From the NCBI GenBank assembly GCA_040385645.1, contig JAZKGZ010000015.1, positions 144,716-208,715 of the forward strand: DNA of 64,000 bases, given 5' to 3'. Origin of the DNA: JANXSS01 sp040385645 (GTDB taxonomy: Bacteria > Pseudomonadota > Gammaproteobacteria > Burkholderiales > Burkholderiaceae_D). A model generated the notes under the pieces. It saw only the letters and a program-made list of their open reading frames with translations, was not told the DNA's origin and searched no databases. Positions within the stretch are counted from its first letter, which is position 1. Each line of letters opens with the position of its first letter. Below are positions 1-8,623 of the stretch, one piece after another. The translations under genes and the position numbers were made by a program.

Positions 1-485
1 CGATGCTCGAATTGATGTATGCCAGTGGCTTGCGGGTGTCGGAATTGGTCGACTTACAATCGGTGGAAGTATCGATGAACGATGGCGTACTACGTATCAC
101 CGGCAAGGGCGGCAAGACGCGTCTGGTACCGTTCGGTGCCGAGGCGAGAATATGGATCGAGCGTTACCTGGAGCAGGCGCGGGGAGCGATTCTCAACGGC
201 CAGGTTGCCGATGCGTTGTTCGTCACCGCCAGAGGCAGCGGCATGACGCGTCAAATGTTTTGGCAACTCATCAAAAAACACGCGCTTCGCGCCGACATCG
301 GTGCCCCGCTATCGCCGCATACGTTGCGGCATGCGTTTGCTACGCATTTACTCAATCATGGTGCCGATTTGCGCGTCGTGCAATTGCTTTTGGGTCATGC
401 GGATATCTCGACGACCCAGATTTATACACATGTGGCACGCGAGCGCCTGAAAACGCTGCATGCCATGCACCATCCGCGGGGCTAG
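1..485 (+). CDS. xerD: Tyrosine recombinase XerD, C-terminal part (5' end outside window)
   Basis: Site-specific recombinase that, with XerC, resolves chromosome dimers at dif. About 160 residues of the catalytic domain are visible. All active-site residues can be placed (numbered from the first visible Met): R11 in GLRVSEL, K35/K38 in GKGGK, H106 and R109 in HTLRH, H132 in LLGHADIS and the nucleophile Y141 in QIYTH. The N-terminal SAM-like domain lies upstream of the window, so the ATG at position 3 is internal and not the start. XerC is the alternative; the sequence around the final Tyr (STTQIYTHVARERLK) reads more like XerD. It converges on the phasin gene. Confidence 0.9.
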   Translation, partial: MLELMYASGLRVSELVDLQSVEVSMNDGVLRITGKGGKTRLVPFGAEARIWIERYLEQARGAILNGQVADALFVTARGSGMTRQMFWQLIKKHALRADIGAPLSPHTLRHAFATHLLNHGADLRVVQLLLGHADISTTQIYTHVARERLKTLHAMHHPRG

Positions 486-510
486 GCCCACGGGCGATGC
501 ATCGACGTGT

Positions 511-1077
511 TTATTTCTTCGACGCCTGCGAGGTCGCTTTTTCGGCAGCTTCGGAAATTTTCGATACCGTGTTGCTGACATTGCGCTCGATCGTGTCGGT
601 CGCTTGTTTTGCGGAATTGTTGAATTGATCGAAACCTGCAGTAGCATTACCCATCGCAGTTTTCATCATCGCAACGACCGACTCGGTACCGGCAGGCGCA
701 TTGCGGCTGGCAGTTTCGATCATTTCAGAAAACTTGCGTCGTGCTTCGGTCATTTGCGACTCTGCTTCTCGTGTGAAATCCGAGCGCGCTGCAGTCGTGA
801 TGCTGGCGAGTTGACGGCCATAGGCGGCAGCTTTGTCTGCATTCGGGCGTAGGCTCGCAGTGCTCATTGCGAAAAATTCTTGAGGGCCTTTAGCATGAAC
901 CAATTGCTGAGCCGCTGCCGTATTGTCGGCGATCGATTGCTTGGTCATCGTCATGTTCAATTCAACGATTTTTTCTGCGCTGGCGAAAGCTTTTTGCGCA
1001 AAAGCAGTCATTGCTGCGATCTGGGCATTCAGGTTGGTTTTAGCCATTTCGGCAAGTTGTTCTTGTCCTGAAAACAT
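511..1077 (-). CDS. phaP: Phasin family protein (PHA granule-associated)
   Basis: 188-residue, Ala/Lys/Glu-rich, mainly helical protein without Cys. It opens with MFSGQEQLAEMAKTN and has the FAQKAFASAEKIVELN region typical of the betaproteobacterial phasin family. Phasins coat polyhydroxyalkanoate granules and control their number and size. The start is supported by a GGAG Shine-Dalgarno sequence 6-8 nt upstream, and a good sigma-70 promoter lies about 110 bp upstream (separate entry). It appears monocistronic. No PHA synthase is in the window, so the PHA role rests on the family alone. Confidence 0.88.
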   Translation of the reverse strand: MFSGQEQLAEMAKTNLNAQIAAMTAFAQKAFASAEKIVELNMTMTKQSIADNTAAAQQLVHAKGPQEFFAMSTASLRPNADKAAAYGRQLASITTAARSDFTREAESQMTEARRKFSEMIETASRNAPAGTESVVAMMKTAMGNATAGFDQFNNSAKQATDTIERNVSNTVSKISEAAEKATSQASKK

Positions 1078-1184
1078 ATTTTTTCTCCAATAAATAGTAA
1101 GTTTCGGAAATTCTAAGATTTCGCGTGAACACCAAGATGAGAAACCGTCCCTGATACGCGGAGATGGTGCAATGCAACAGCCGC

Positions 1185-1212
1185 ATTCTATAGAGGTTGG
1201 GTGTCATGTCAA
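1185..1212 (-). promoter_or_regulatory. Sigma-70 promoter of the phasin gene
   Basis: On the minus strand TTGACA (1212-1207) is followed after 16 bp by TAGAAT (1190-1185). The -35 is perfect and the -10 is 5/6. Predicted transcription starts near 1178, giving a 5' leader of about 100 nt before the phasin ATG, long enough for post-transcriptional control. Confidence 0.6.
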
Positions 1213-1353
1213 GTGCATGTAAGCAATTTCATGCGACCCATGTCACCTTAGCTGACCATATCTTACGCGTTGCGGGTCGAATGATCCGGCCTGGCGGCCG
1301 TTCTGCTGTACCATCTGCCGACCCGCACCCTATTTCTCGAAAAGAGCATTGCC

Positions 1354-1560
1354 TTGGCAAAAACAAATTTCCAGTACGAAAAGCGCCAGAAAGACCTTGA
1401 GAAAAAGCGCAAGAAAGAAGAAAAGCTGAAAAAGAAAGCCGATAAGGCAACTCAGCCCGACGGCACTGCGCCTGACGCGGAGGGCGAAACGACCGAGATC
1501 GACTCAGATTCCGGCACTACCGGCGAAGATACCGGTACCGATCCATCGAAGCCGAATTAA
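1354..1560 (+). CDS. Small, highly charged conserved hypothetical protein (TTG start)
   Basis: 68 residues. The first half is a Lys/Glu-rich helix (AKTNFQYEKRQKDLEKKRKK...) and the second half is acidic and Thr/Gly/Asp-rich. Similar 60-70-residue proteins starting AKTNFQYEKRQ are, from memory, common in Burkholderiales with no known function. The start is TTG at 1354, because the recognisable N-terminus begins directly there; the upstream purine stretch (AAAGAG) is only a weak ribosome-binding site. No Cys, no membrane segment, no signal peptide. The charge segregation would suit a nucleic-acid- or ribosome-associated protein, but that is inference. Confidence 0.65.
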   Translation: MAKTNFQYEKRQKDLEKKRKKEEKLKKKADKATQPDGTAPDAEGETTEIDSDSGTTGEDTGTDPSKPN

Positions 1561-1580
1561 GCTGTAATGCCCGGCCCGGA

Positions 1581-2642
1581 TCAGTTGTTCGAGGCACTTC
1601 CAAACAGCATGACGCGCGCCAGGACGATGCCGTGATCGGTAGCCTCCGGCAATCGCAGACTTAGGTGGTCGTTTAAATAAATCACCTCTAGCACTTCGCC
1701 AATAGCGGTTGGCGAGCCTGGCTCGAAGGCGTCCGACACCAGCACATGATCGATGGTTTCCATAGCGCCGTCGTGAATATGACTGAAACCGACGCCCCGC
1801 ATAGACCGGCGACGTGACTGAACCCGGAAACTGTCGAATAACCGATCGGTCGGGCCCTCGCGTGAACTGCGTCGTTCCGATACGGCACCACTGACGAGCT
1901 GCGTCGTCATGGCAGCGGCGGTATCGTTGAAATCGCCCAATACGACCAACGGCAGGCGTTGCCGCCGCAATTGGTCCGATATCAGATAGCGCAGGCCCAG
2001 GGCTTCTGCGCCACGCCTTATCATGGAATGCAACATCGCCATGCCGGTTTGATAGGAATCGCTGTCGGCAATAGCGATACCGCTACTGAAATCCGGGCGT
2101 TTCGATTTCAAATGGCAGACGAATACGTCGATTACCTGCGTGCGGGCTGCAAGCCGTCCTGGCACGGTTGTGCTGGAGCCGTCGGCGACGATCTGTACAT
2201 GCAAAATCGGGCGGGTGAAGGTGGTGATGGGTACGCTTGTACCAGGCAAAGCCACGGCCAGCCCATGAGGCAAGCGGGTGTGGTTCGAAATCGGCCCGGT
2301 CAATGGCAAGCGTGATACCAATGCTACGCTTGGGGTAAGGGGTGACGCATTTGGCGTACTGGGCTGAGCGTTGGTATCCGATGATTCGATCGGATCGAAC
2401 CCGACCAAATGTGCTTGTTGATAGTGTTTGGTCCGTGCCAGGACATCTTTCAACGCCGCTTGCGAAAAAACTTCCTGAAAGCCGATGACGTCCGCATCCA
2501 GCCGATCGATCTGCTGAGCGATCCACTCCACCTTGGCATCGTAGCGGGCTTGGGTATAGGGTTCTTGATCCGGATAAAACCGTATTCCCGGGAGTGCCAG
2601 GTTCAGAAGATTGAACGTTGCAAATCGCACTTCGTGTTGCAT
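1581..2642 (-). CDS. Endonuclease/exonuclease/phosphatase (EEP) family hydrolase
   Basis: 353 residues from the ATG at 2642. That start is preferred because GGAG lies 6 nt upstream; the reading frame extends 4 codons further to a TTG. EEP-fold landmarks are all present in order: FATFNLLNL near the N-terminus, the metal Glu in DVIGFQEVF, the catalytic GDFND, DHVLVSD and a C-terminal ATDHGIVL replacing the usual SDH. No signal peptide is visible, so it is probably cytoplasmic. The family cleaves phosphodiesters in DNA, RNA, inositol phosphates or sphingomyelin; the substrate cannot be told from sequence. It stands alone between the small charged protein and plsY. Confidence 0.75.
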   Translation of the reverse strand: MQHEVRFATFNLLNLALPGIRFYPDQEPYTQARYDAKVEWIAQQIDRLDADVIGFQEVFSQAALKDVLARTKHYQQAHLVGFDPIESSDTNAQPSTPNASPLTPSVALVSRLPLTGPISNHTRLPHGLAVALPGTSVPITTFTRPILHVQIVADGSSTTVPGRLAARTQVIDVFVCHLKSKRPDFSSGIAIADSDSYQTGMAMLHSMIRRGAEALGLRYLISDQLRRQRLPLVVLGDFNDTAAAMTTQLVSGAVSERRSSREGPTDRLFDSFRVQSRRRSMRGVGFSHIHDGAMETIDHVLVSDAFEPGSPTAIGEVLEVIYLNDHLSLRLPEATDHGIVLARVMLFGSASNN

Positions 2643-2783
2643 AATGTGCTCCAAATTTTCTAATCAGCGTATCACGGGGTGCATACAGGGTGCCTACAGG
2701 GTGCCGTGAGGTGCCGGCGGGCCGCCTTTACAAGCAGTCTTCGCGAGACAGGAAATGTTTCAGTATCCTCCTGAAAGAAATGC

Positions 2784-3398
2784 ATGACCACCTTGTTTTT
2801 TGTACTCTGCGCCTACCTGATCGGCTCGGTTTCTTTTGCTATCGTCGTCAGCCGATTTTTCGGATTGTCCGACCCGCGTACCTATGGTTCGAAAAATCCG
2901 GGTGCGACCAATGTTTTACGTAGCGGCCATAAGGCTGCCGCAGCACTGACGCTTTTCGGCGACGCGTTCAAGGGCTGGGCGGTCGTGTGGCTGGCGTACC
3001 ATTACGGGCAACCGTTAACCCTCGGCGATACAGGCATAGCACTGGTAGCGCTTGCGGTAATGCTTGGTCATCTATGGCCGATTTTCTTTCGCTTCGTCGG
3101 TGGTAAAGGCGTAGCTACTGCTTTAGGCGTATTGTTGGGAATCAATGCCTGGCTCGGCATTGCAACCTTGGCAACCTGGCTCATCATCGCTTACGCCTTT
3201 CGCTACTCTTCATTGGCAGCACTGGTCTCGGCAGTTTTTGCACCGTTCTACTATGCTTTGCTGTTTGGGATCGATCCAATGCTGGCGACGGTGGCAGCCA
3301 TGAGTATTTTACTGGTTGCTCGCCATGCGAAAAACATCAGTAATCTAATCGCCGGCCGCGAAGGCAAAATAGGCTCCGCGAAAAAACAGCATTCGTAA
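2784..3398 (+). CDS. plsY: Acyl-phosphate:glycerol-3-phosphate acyltransferase PlsY
   Basis: 204 residues, five hydrophobic segments, inner membrane. PlsY moves the acyl group from acyl-phosphate to sn-glycerol-3-phosphate, the first committed step of phospholipid synthesis. Family motifs are clear: GSVSFAIVVSRFFGL near the N-terminus, the GSKNPGATNVLR loop that binds glycerol-3-phosphate, and HLWPIFFRFVGGKGVAT. Length matches the family. It converges on tsaD with 74 bp between stop codons. Confidence 0.95.
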   Translation: MTTLFFVLCAYLIGSVSFAIVVSRFFGLSDPRTYGSKNPGATNVLRSGHKAAAALTLFGDAFKGWAVVWLAYHYGQPLTLGDTGIALVALAVMLGHLWPIFFRFVGGKGVATALGVLLGINAWLGIATLATWLIIAYAFRYSSLAALVSAVFAPFYYALLFGIDPMLATVAAMSILLVARHAKNISNLIAGREGKIGSAKKQHS

Positions 3399-3472
3399 TA
3401 GTTTCGCGATGTTTATTTTGCCCTCGACAATCGAGTCACCATGCAGTCCTTCAACCCTGCACGCTAGCTTCG

Positions 3473-4498
3473 TCAAGCTTGTAAAGCGTCGAGCGGCCAG
3501 CGTGGGCGCACGGTAAAACCGTAGTCGCGGCTGGCTGTATCCGGGTAAGCCTGTAGGCGCAAAGCGCCGGCGAATGCGATCATCGCACCGTTGTCGGTAC
3601 AAAATTCTAATGCCGGATAAAAAACGGCAAAGCGCCGCTTGCGTGCCGCGTCGTTCAGAGCTTCTCGCAATTGCAAATTAGCACCGACACCACCGGCCAC
3701 TACCAGCCGCTTCAAGCCGGTCTGTTTCAAAGCCGCCATGCATTTTGCGGTCAGCACTTCGACCACTGCATCGACGAAACCGCGCGCGATATCGGCTTTG
3801 TCTTGTTCGCTTAGGGCAGGCCCTTGCTTTTTCACCACGGTAAGCACCGCTGTCTTCAATCCTGAAAAGCTGAAATCGAGATTTTTGGTGTGCAGCATCG
3901 GACGCGGCAGGCGGTAGGCCATCGGGTCACCGGATTGTGCCAGCGCTGAAATCGCCGCTCCGCCGGGATAGCCCAGCCCGAGCAGCTTGGCGGACTTGTC
4001 GAATGCTTCGCCAGCGGCATCGTCGACCGTTTCGCCGAGCAGCGTGTATTTGCCGACGCCATCGACGCGCATCAGTTGGGTATGGCCACCGGAAACCAGC
4101 AAAGCGATGAAGGGAAACGTTGGCGGATCGACAGACAGGAGCGGCGACAACAGGTGGCCCTCCAGGTGATGTATGCCTATAACCGGTTTATCCAAAGCCA
4201 TGGCCAGACTACAGGCAACCGATGCACCGACCAGTAGAGCGCCGGCTAGGCCCGGCCCCTGGGTGTAGGCCACGGCATCGATCTGACTGCGCTCGACTTG
4301 GGCTTGCGCAAAAACCTGTTCCAGCAAAGGAACGGCACGCCGGACGTGGTCGCGCGAAGCCAGCTCCGGCACGACGCCACCGTAGGCTTCGTGCATGGCC
4401 ACTTGCGAATGCAACGCGTGCCCGCGCAAACCGCGCAGGGTGTCGTACAGCGCAACGCCGGTTTCATCGCACGAGGATTCGACGCCGAGAATAATCAT
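3473..4498 (-). CDS. tsaD: tRNA N6-threonylcarbamoyladenosine synthase subunit TsaD
   Basis: 341 residues from the ATG at 4498 (MIILGVESSCDETG, the usual N-terminus); the frame can be extended four codons to a TTG at 4510. TsaD transfers threonylcarbamoyl from TC-AMP to A37 of ANN-decoding tRNAs, working with TsaB/TsaE. ASKHA-fold landmarks: the N-terminal SSCDETG, the metal-binding HHLEGH, the SGGHTQL phosphate loop and VAGGVGANLQLR. Length is typical. The usual companion rpsU gene is elsewhere in this window (14.2 kb), not adjacent. Confidence 0.95.
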   Translation of the reverse strand: MIILGVESSCDETGVALYDTLRGLRGHALHSQVAMHEAYGGVVPELASRDHVRRAVPLLEQVFAQAQVERSQIDAVAYTQGPGLAGALLVGASVACSLAMALDKPVIGIHHLEGHLLSPLLSVDPPTFPFIALLVSGGHTQLMRVDGVGKYTLLGETVDDAAGEAFDKSAKLLGLGYPGGAAISALAQSGDPMAYRLPRPMLHTKNLDFSFSGLKTAVLTVVKKQGPALSEQDKADIARGFVDAVVEVLTAKCMAALKQTGLKRLVVAGGVGANLQLREALNDAARKRRFAVFYPALEFCTDNGAMIAFAGALRLQAYPDTASRDYGFTVRPRWPLDALQA

Positions 4499-4807
4499 TT
4501 CCGAGAACAATCATTTGTTTATGAGCTTCGTCCTATCAGTACGAAGTGCAGTGCGAAGTGGCTCGGTATTTACAGGTTGGAAGATCGGGCATTGTAAAGG
4601 AAAGCGTATGGAGGCTTATTCAGAATGCCTTGTAAGTACGAGCTAGGATGGTGCGTTGCACCAGTAAAGAGCGACTCGCGCAGCGGGTGCGGTAGACGTT
4701 ATGGGTGGGTGCTAAATATGCACATTGGCATGTATTAAGGCACGTGCTAAGCATGCATTTAGCGTGCAAGGCTATTACTTCAGCGAACTACTGAGTCTGG
4801 TCAAAGC
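4499..4807. other. Intergenic control region upstream of the nitrate operon
   Basis: About 300 bp without a convincing gene. It contains TGGTGC-GTT-GCACCA (about 4648-4662), two direct repeats of GTGCTAA-N2-ATGCA (4709-4722 and 4744-4757, 35 bp apart) and a GCTAA/TTAGC inverted repeat overlapping the second copy. These sit 50-160 bp upstream of the sigma-54 promoter, where enhancer-binding activators such as NtrC usually bind. They do not match the classical NtrC palindrome (GCAC-N7-GTGC) in orientation, so the protein that binds is unknown. Confidence 0.35.
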
Positions 4808-4823
4808 TGGCACGTGAATTGCC
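4808..4823 (+). promoter_or_regulatory. Sigma-54 (RpoN) promoter of the nitrate/nitrite operon
   Basis: TGGCAC-N5-TTGCC at 4808-4823 has the invariant GG (-24) and GC (-12) at the required 10-bp spacing. It matches the consensus TGGCAC-N5-TTGCA except for the last base. The predicted start near 4835 leaves a leader of about 45 nt before the GAGG/ATG at 4879. This links the operon to nitrogen control through RpoN and an enhancer-binding activator, most likely NtrC (inference). Confidence 0.7.
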
Positions 4824-4878
4824 AATTGTTGGTAATGACACTCTTCATCTTTCCAGCCCAAAATCCACCGAGGTCCGC

Positions 4879-6138
4879 ATGAAAAAAGAAAGTAAGTCAA
4901 CTACATCCGGCAACTCTCTACGTCGTACCGCAATCAAAGCAATGGCTGTTGGTGCCACGAGCGTATTTGCCGGTTTGTCGACCCGCGGGGTGTGGGCAGC
5001 GGGCTCCGACAAACCCGAAAAGGAGGAAATCAAGGTCGGCTTCATTCCCCTGACCGATTGCGCTTCGGTGGTAATGGCTTCCGTCATGGGCTTCGACAAG
5101 AAGTACGGTATCAAGATCATTCCCGCCAAAGAATCGTCCTGGGCCAGCGTGCGCGACAAGCTGGTCAATGGCGAAATCGATGCCGCGCATGCCCTGTATG
5201 GCCTGATTTACGGCGTGCACCTCGGGGCTGGCGGTGCACAGAAAAACATGGCGACACTCATGACGCTCAATAATAACGGGCAGGGCATCACCCTTTCCAA
5301 AAAGCTGGCGGAAAAAGGCGCAGTCGACGGTTCCAGTCTGGCAAAACTGATGGCTACCGAAAAACGCGAATACACCTTCGCCCAGACGTTTCCAACGGGA
5401 ACCCATGCGATGTGGCTGTACTACTGGCTGGCGCATCACGGCATCAACCCGATGAAAGACGCCAAGGTCATCACCGTACCGCCGCCGCAAATGGTCGCCA
5501 ATATGCGAGTCGGCAATATGGACGGCTATTGCGTCGGTGAGCCATGGGGCCACCGGGCGATTGCGGACGGTATCGGCATCACAGCCATCACCACCCAAGA
5601 CATTTGGCGCGATCACCCGGAAAAGGTGCTCGGCACCACCGCCGAATGGGTAGCGAAGCATCCGAACACCGCCCGAGCATTGACTGCTGCCGTGATCGAT
5701 GCCGGCCGCTGGATCGATGCGTCGCTGTCGAACAAACTGAAGATGGCTGAAGTGATCGCTGAGAAATCTTATGTCAACACGTCCATCGATGTGATCAATC
5801 AGCGCATTCTCGGGCGTTATCAAAACGGTCTGGGCAAGACTTGGGACGATCCGAATTATATGAAATTTTATAACGACGGTGCTGTCGGTTTTCCCTATCT
5901 GTCCGACGGCATGTGGTTCCTGACGCAGCAAAAACGCTGGGGGTTGTTAAAAGGGGAGGTCGATTATCTGGGCACTGCCAAAGCCATTAACCAAATTCAG
6001 CTTTATAAAGACGCTGCGACGATGGCCAAGGCAAGCGTACCGAAGGAATCGATGCGATCGTCCAAACTCTTCGACGGCGTGGTCTGGGACGGCAGCAATC
6101 CGAAAGCCTATGCCGAATCGTTCAAGCTCAGGGCTTGA
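4879..6138 (+). CDS. NrtA/CmpA-family nitrate-binding periplasmic protein with Tat signal
   Basis: 419 residues from the ATG at 4879, chosen because GAGG lies 6 nt upstream and because the longer frame (from 4819) would begin upstream of the predicted transcription start. The N-terminus carries a twin-arginine signal (R15-R16 in SLRRTAIKAM, then a hydrophobic stretch, cleavage near AAG at about residue 40), so the protein is exported folded. The body resembles NrtA (IKVGFIPLTDCASVVMA..., then the Gly/Pro-rich lobes). NrtA normally feeds nitrate to the NrtBCD ABC transporter, but no permease or ATPase gene follows; nirB starts 27 bp later. It may be an orphan receptor, or its transporter may be encoded elsewhere. 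NasS, the sensor homologue, has no export signal, so that role is less likely. Confidence 0.8.
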   Translation: MKKESKSTTSGNSLRRTAIKAMAVGATSVFAGLSTRGVWAAGSDKPEKEEIKVGFIPLTDCASVVMASVMGFDKKYGIKIIPAKESSWASVRDKLVNGEIDAAHALYGLIYGVHLGAGGAQKNMATLMTLNNNGQGITLSKKLAEKGAVDGSSLAKLMATEKREYTFAQTFPTGTHAMWLYYWLAHHGINPMKDAKVITVPPPQMVANMRVGNMDGYCVGEPWGHRAIADGIGITAITTQDIWRDHPEKVLGTTAEWVAKHPNTARALTAAVIDAGRWIDASLSNKLKMAEVIAEKSYVNTSIDVINQRILGRYQNGLGKTWDDPNYMKFYNDGAVGFPYLSDGMWFLTQQKRWGLLKGEVDYLGTAKAINQIQLYKDAATMAKASVPKESMRSSKLFDGVVWDGSNPKAYAESFKLRA

Positions 6139-6165
6139 GCAACCATCGTTAGACAAGGTGCGCGG

Positions 6166-8604
6166 ATGAGGAAACTTAAACTGGTAATGGTCGGCAACGG
6201 CATGGCCGGCGTACGCACCCTGGAAGAATTACGCGCCATCGCGCCGGATCTTCACGAGATCACAGTCTTCGGTGCCGAGCCCTATGCCAACTACAACCGT
6301 ATCCTGTTGACGCCGGTGCTGGCGGGCGAGCAAACGCTTGCCGACATCATGCTCAATGATCTGGACTGGTACGCCGAACACGGCATCACGCTGCATCTCG
6401 GCAAAAAGATCGTTCGTATCGACCGTGCCCGGCGAATCGTTACTGCCGACGACGGTACGGCTGCCGAATACGATCGGTTGTTGTTGGCGACCGGCTCGCA
6501 TCCGTTCATGCTGCCGGTACCTGGTGCCGACCTCAAAGGTGTAGTCACTTACCGCGACATCAAAGACACCAACGCCATGATCGACGCCGCTTCGGTGCAT
6601 CAACATGCGGTTGTGATTGGCGGTGGCCTGCTGGGACTGGAAGCAGCGAACGGTTTGAAGCAGCGTGGCATGCACGTGTCGGTGGTTCATTTGCCGGCTT
6701 GGCTGATGAACCGGCAACTCGACCAGGCCGCGGGAACGATGTTGCAAAAATCGTTGGAAGAGCGTGGCCTGAACTTTTTGCTCGGGAAGAATACGCAAGA
6801 AATCCTCGGCGATGCTGCCGGCAATGTCCAGGCGATCCGGTTTACGGACGGATCACAAGTGTCGGCGCAGTTGGTCGTAATGGCGGTGGGCATTCGCCCC
6901 AACACCACACTGGCCGAGTCCGCAGGTTTGTATTGCAAAGGCGGAATCGTGGTCAACGACACGATGCAGACTTACGACCCGCGTGTCTACGCCGTCGGCG
7001 AATGCGTCAATCATCGCGGTAACGCCTATGGGCTGGTCGCGCCGCTTTTTGAGATGGCAAAAGTGTGCGCCAATCACTTGGCCAATTTTGGAATCGGGCG
7101 ATATCAGGGCTCGGCGACATCGACCAAGCTTAAAGTCACCGGCATCGATCTGTTTTCTGCAGGCGACTTCACCGGCACTGCGGATGCGGAAGAAATCATC
7201 CTGTCGGACCCGATCGGCGGGGTCTATAAAAAGCTGGTGCTGCGCGACAACAAACTGATCGGTGCCTGCCTGTATGGCGACACGGTCGACGGCAGTTGGT
7301 ATTTCAAACTCCTGCGTGAAGGCAAGGATATCGGCGAGATTCGCGAAACGCTGATGTTCGGCGAAGCCAATCACGGCCGGCCGGGCGATGTCGGCCACGA
7401 AGGTTTCACCCGTGCGGCAGCAATGCCCGATAGCGCAGAAGTATGCGGCTGCAACGGCGTTTGCAAGGGTACGATCGTCAGCGCTATCAAGGAAAAAGGC
7501 TTGTTCACACTCGAGGAAGTGCGTAAGCACACCAAGGCGTCGGCATCTTGTGGCTCTTGCACCGGGCTGGTGGAACAGATTCTCATGTCTACCGCTGGCG
7601 GCGATTACTCGACGGTGTCTACCGCCAAGCCGGTCTGCGGCTGTACCGACCACACGCATCAAGCGGTGCGCGACACCATCCGCCTGAAAAAACTGCTTAC
7701 CGGCAGCACTACCCGGCAAGCTCTGGAATGGCGTACGCCGGACGGCTGCGCCACGTGCCGTCCGGCGATCAACTATTACCTGCTATCGACCTGGCCGCAC
7801 GAGGCGAAGGACGATCCGCAATCGCGCTTCATCAACGAACGGGCTCATGCCAATATCCAGCGTGACGGTACGTATTCCGTCATTCCACGCATGTGGGGTG
7901 GCCATACCAATGCTGCCGAATTGCGTCGTATCGCCGATGTGGTCGATAAGTTCGCCATTCCAACCGTCAAGGTAACCGGCGGCCAGCGTATCGATTTGTT
8001 GGGTGTGAAGAAGGAAGATTTGCGCGCCGTTTGGAAAGATTTGGACATGCCCTCCGGCTTGGCGTATGCAAAAGGGTTACGCACGGTAAAAACTTGTGTC
8101 GGCTCCGAATGGTGCCGTTTCGGTACGCAGGATTCGACCCTGATGGGCCAGCAGCTCGAGCGTGCCCTAGCGCGCATGTACGCGCCACACAAGGTGAAGA
8201 TCGCCGTCTCCGGTTGCCCGCGCAATTGTGCGGAATCCGGTATCAAGGACGTGGGCGTCATCGGCGTCGATTCAGGCTGGGAAATCTACATCGGTGGCAA
8301 CGGCGGTATCAAGACCGAAGTGGCGCAGTTTTTTGTAAAACTTAAAACCCACGACGAAGTGCTGGAATACGCGGGTGCTTTTTTGCAACTGTACCGGGAA
8401 GAAGGCTGGTATCTTGAACGTACGGTGCATTATCTGGCACGCGTCGGCCTCGAGCATGTAAAAAAAAGCGTTGTCGAACAGGACGACAATCGACGTGCGT
8501 TGTATGCCAGGTTATTGTTCGCGCTCGACGGCGAGCCGGATCCGTGGCACGAGCCGGAGAAGGCGATGGTCGATACCCGGCAATTCACGCCACTCGCGGG
8601 TTAG
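6166..8604 (+). CDS. nirB: Assimilatory nitrite reductase [NAD(P)H], large subunit NirB
   Basis: 812 residues. It reduces nitrite to ammonium with six electrons from NAD(P)H. Domain order: FAD/NAD(P)H disulfide-reductase-like domain (GNGMAGVRTLEEL at the N-terminus, second dinucleotide fold GGGLLGLEAANG at about 150), a BFD-like [2Fe-2S] domain (C427-x-C429...C462-x2-C465), a second Cys-rich CGCTDHTH segment, then the siroheme/[4Fe-4S] core with C644, C650, C684 and C688. All ligands are intact. It lies between the NrtA-like protein and nirD with short gaps, so it is in the same transcript. Confidence 0.95.
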   Translation: MRKLKLVMVGNGMAGVRTLEELRAIAPDLHEITVFGAEPYANYNRILLTPVLAGEQTLADIMLNDLDWYAEHGITLHLGKKIVRIDRARRIVTADDGTAAEYDRLLLATGSHPFMLPVPGADLKGVVTYRDIKDTNAMIDAASVHQHAVVIGGGLLGLEAANGLKQRGMHVSVVHLPAWLMNRQLDQAAGTMLQKSLEERGLNFLLGKNTQEILGDAAGNVQAIRFTDGSQVSAQLVVMAVGIRPNTTLAESAGLYCKGGIVVNDTMQTYDPRVYAVGECVNHRGNAYGLVAPLFEMAKVCANHLANFGIGRYQGSATSTKLKVTGIDLFSAGDFTGTADAEEIILSDPIGGVYKKLVLRDNKLIGACLYGDTVDGSWYFKLLREGKDIGEIRETLMFGEANHGRPGDVGHEGFTRAAAMPDSAEVCGCNGVCKGTIVSAIKEKGLFTLEEVRKHTKASASCGSCTGLVEQILMSTAGGDYSTVSTAKPVCGCTDHTHQAVRDTIRLKKLLTGSTTRQALEWRTPDGCATCRPAINYYLLSTWPHEAKDDPQSRFINERAHANIQRDGTYSVIPRMWGGHTNAAELRRIADVVDKFAIPTVKVTGGQRIDLLGVKKEDLRAVWKDLDMPSGLAYAKGLRTVKTCVGSEWCRFGTQDSTLMGQQLERALARMYAPHKVKIAVSGCPRNCAESGIKDVGVIGVDSGWEIYIGGNGGIKTEVAQFFVKLKTHDEVLEYAGAFLQLYREEGWYLERTVHYLARVGLEHVKKSVVEQDDNRRALYARLLFALDGEPDPWHEPEKAMVDTRQFTPLAG

Positions 8605-8623
8605 GCATTTAAAGGGGGTGGAC

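Noticed and set aside
4648..4662. TGGTGC-GTT-GCACCA as an NtrC site
   Set aside because: The half-sites are in the reverse order of the NtrC consensus and too close together; kept only as an unnamed repeat.
4918..5931. Long open frame (337 codons) on the minus strand opposite the NrtA-like gene
   Set aside because: Antisense shadow of a gene with clear family motifs; no ribosome-binding site and no recognisable domain.
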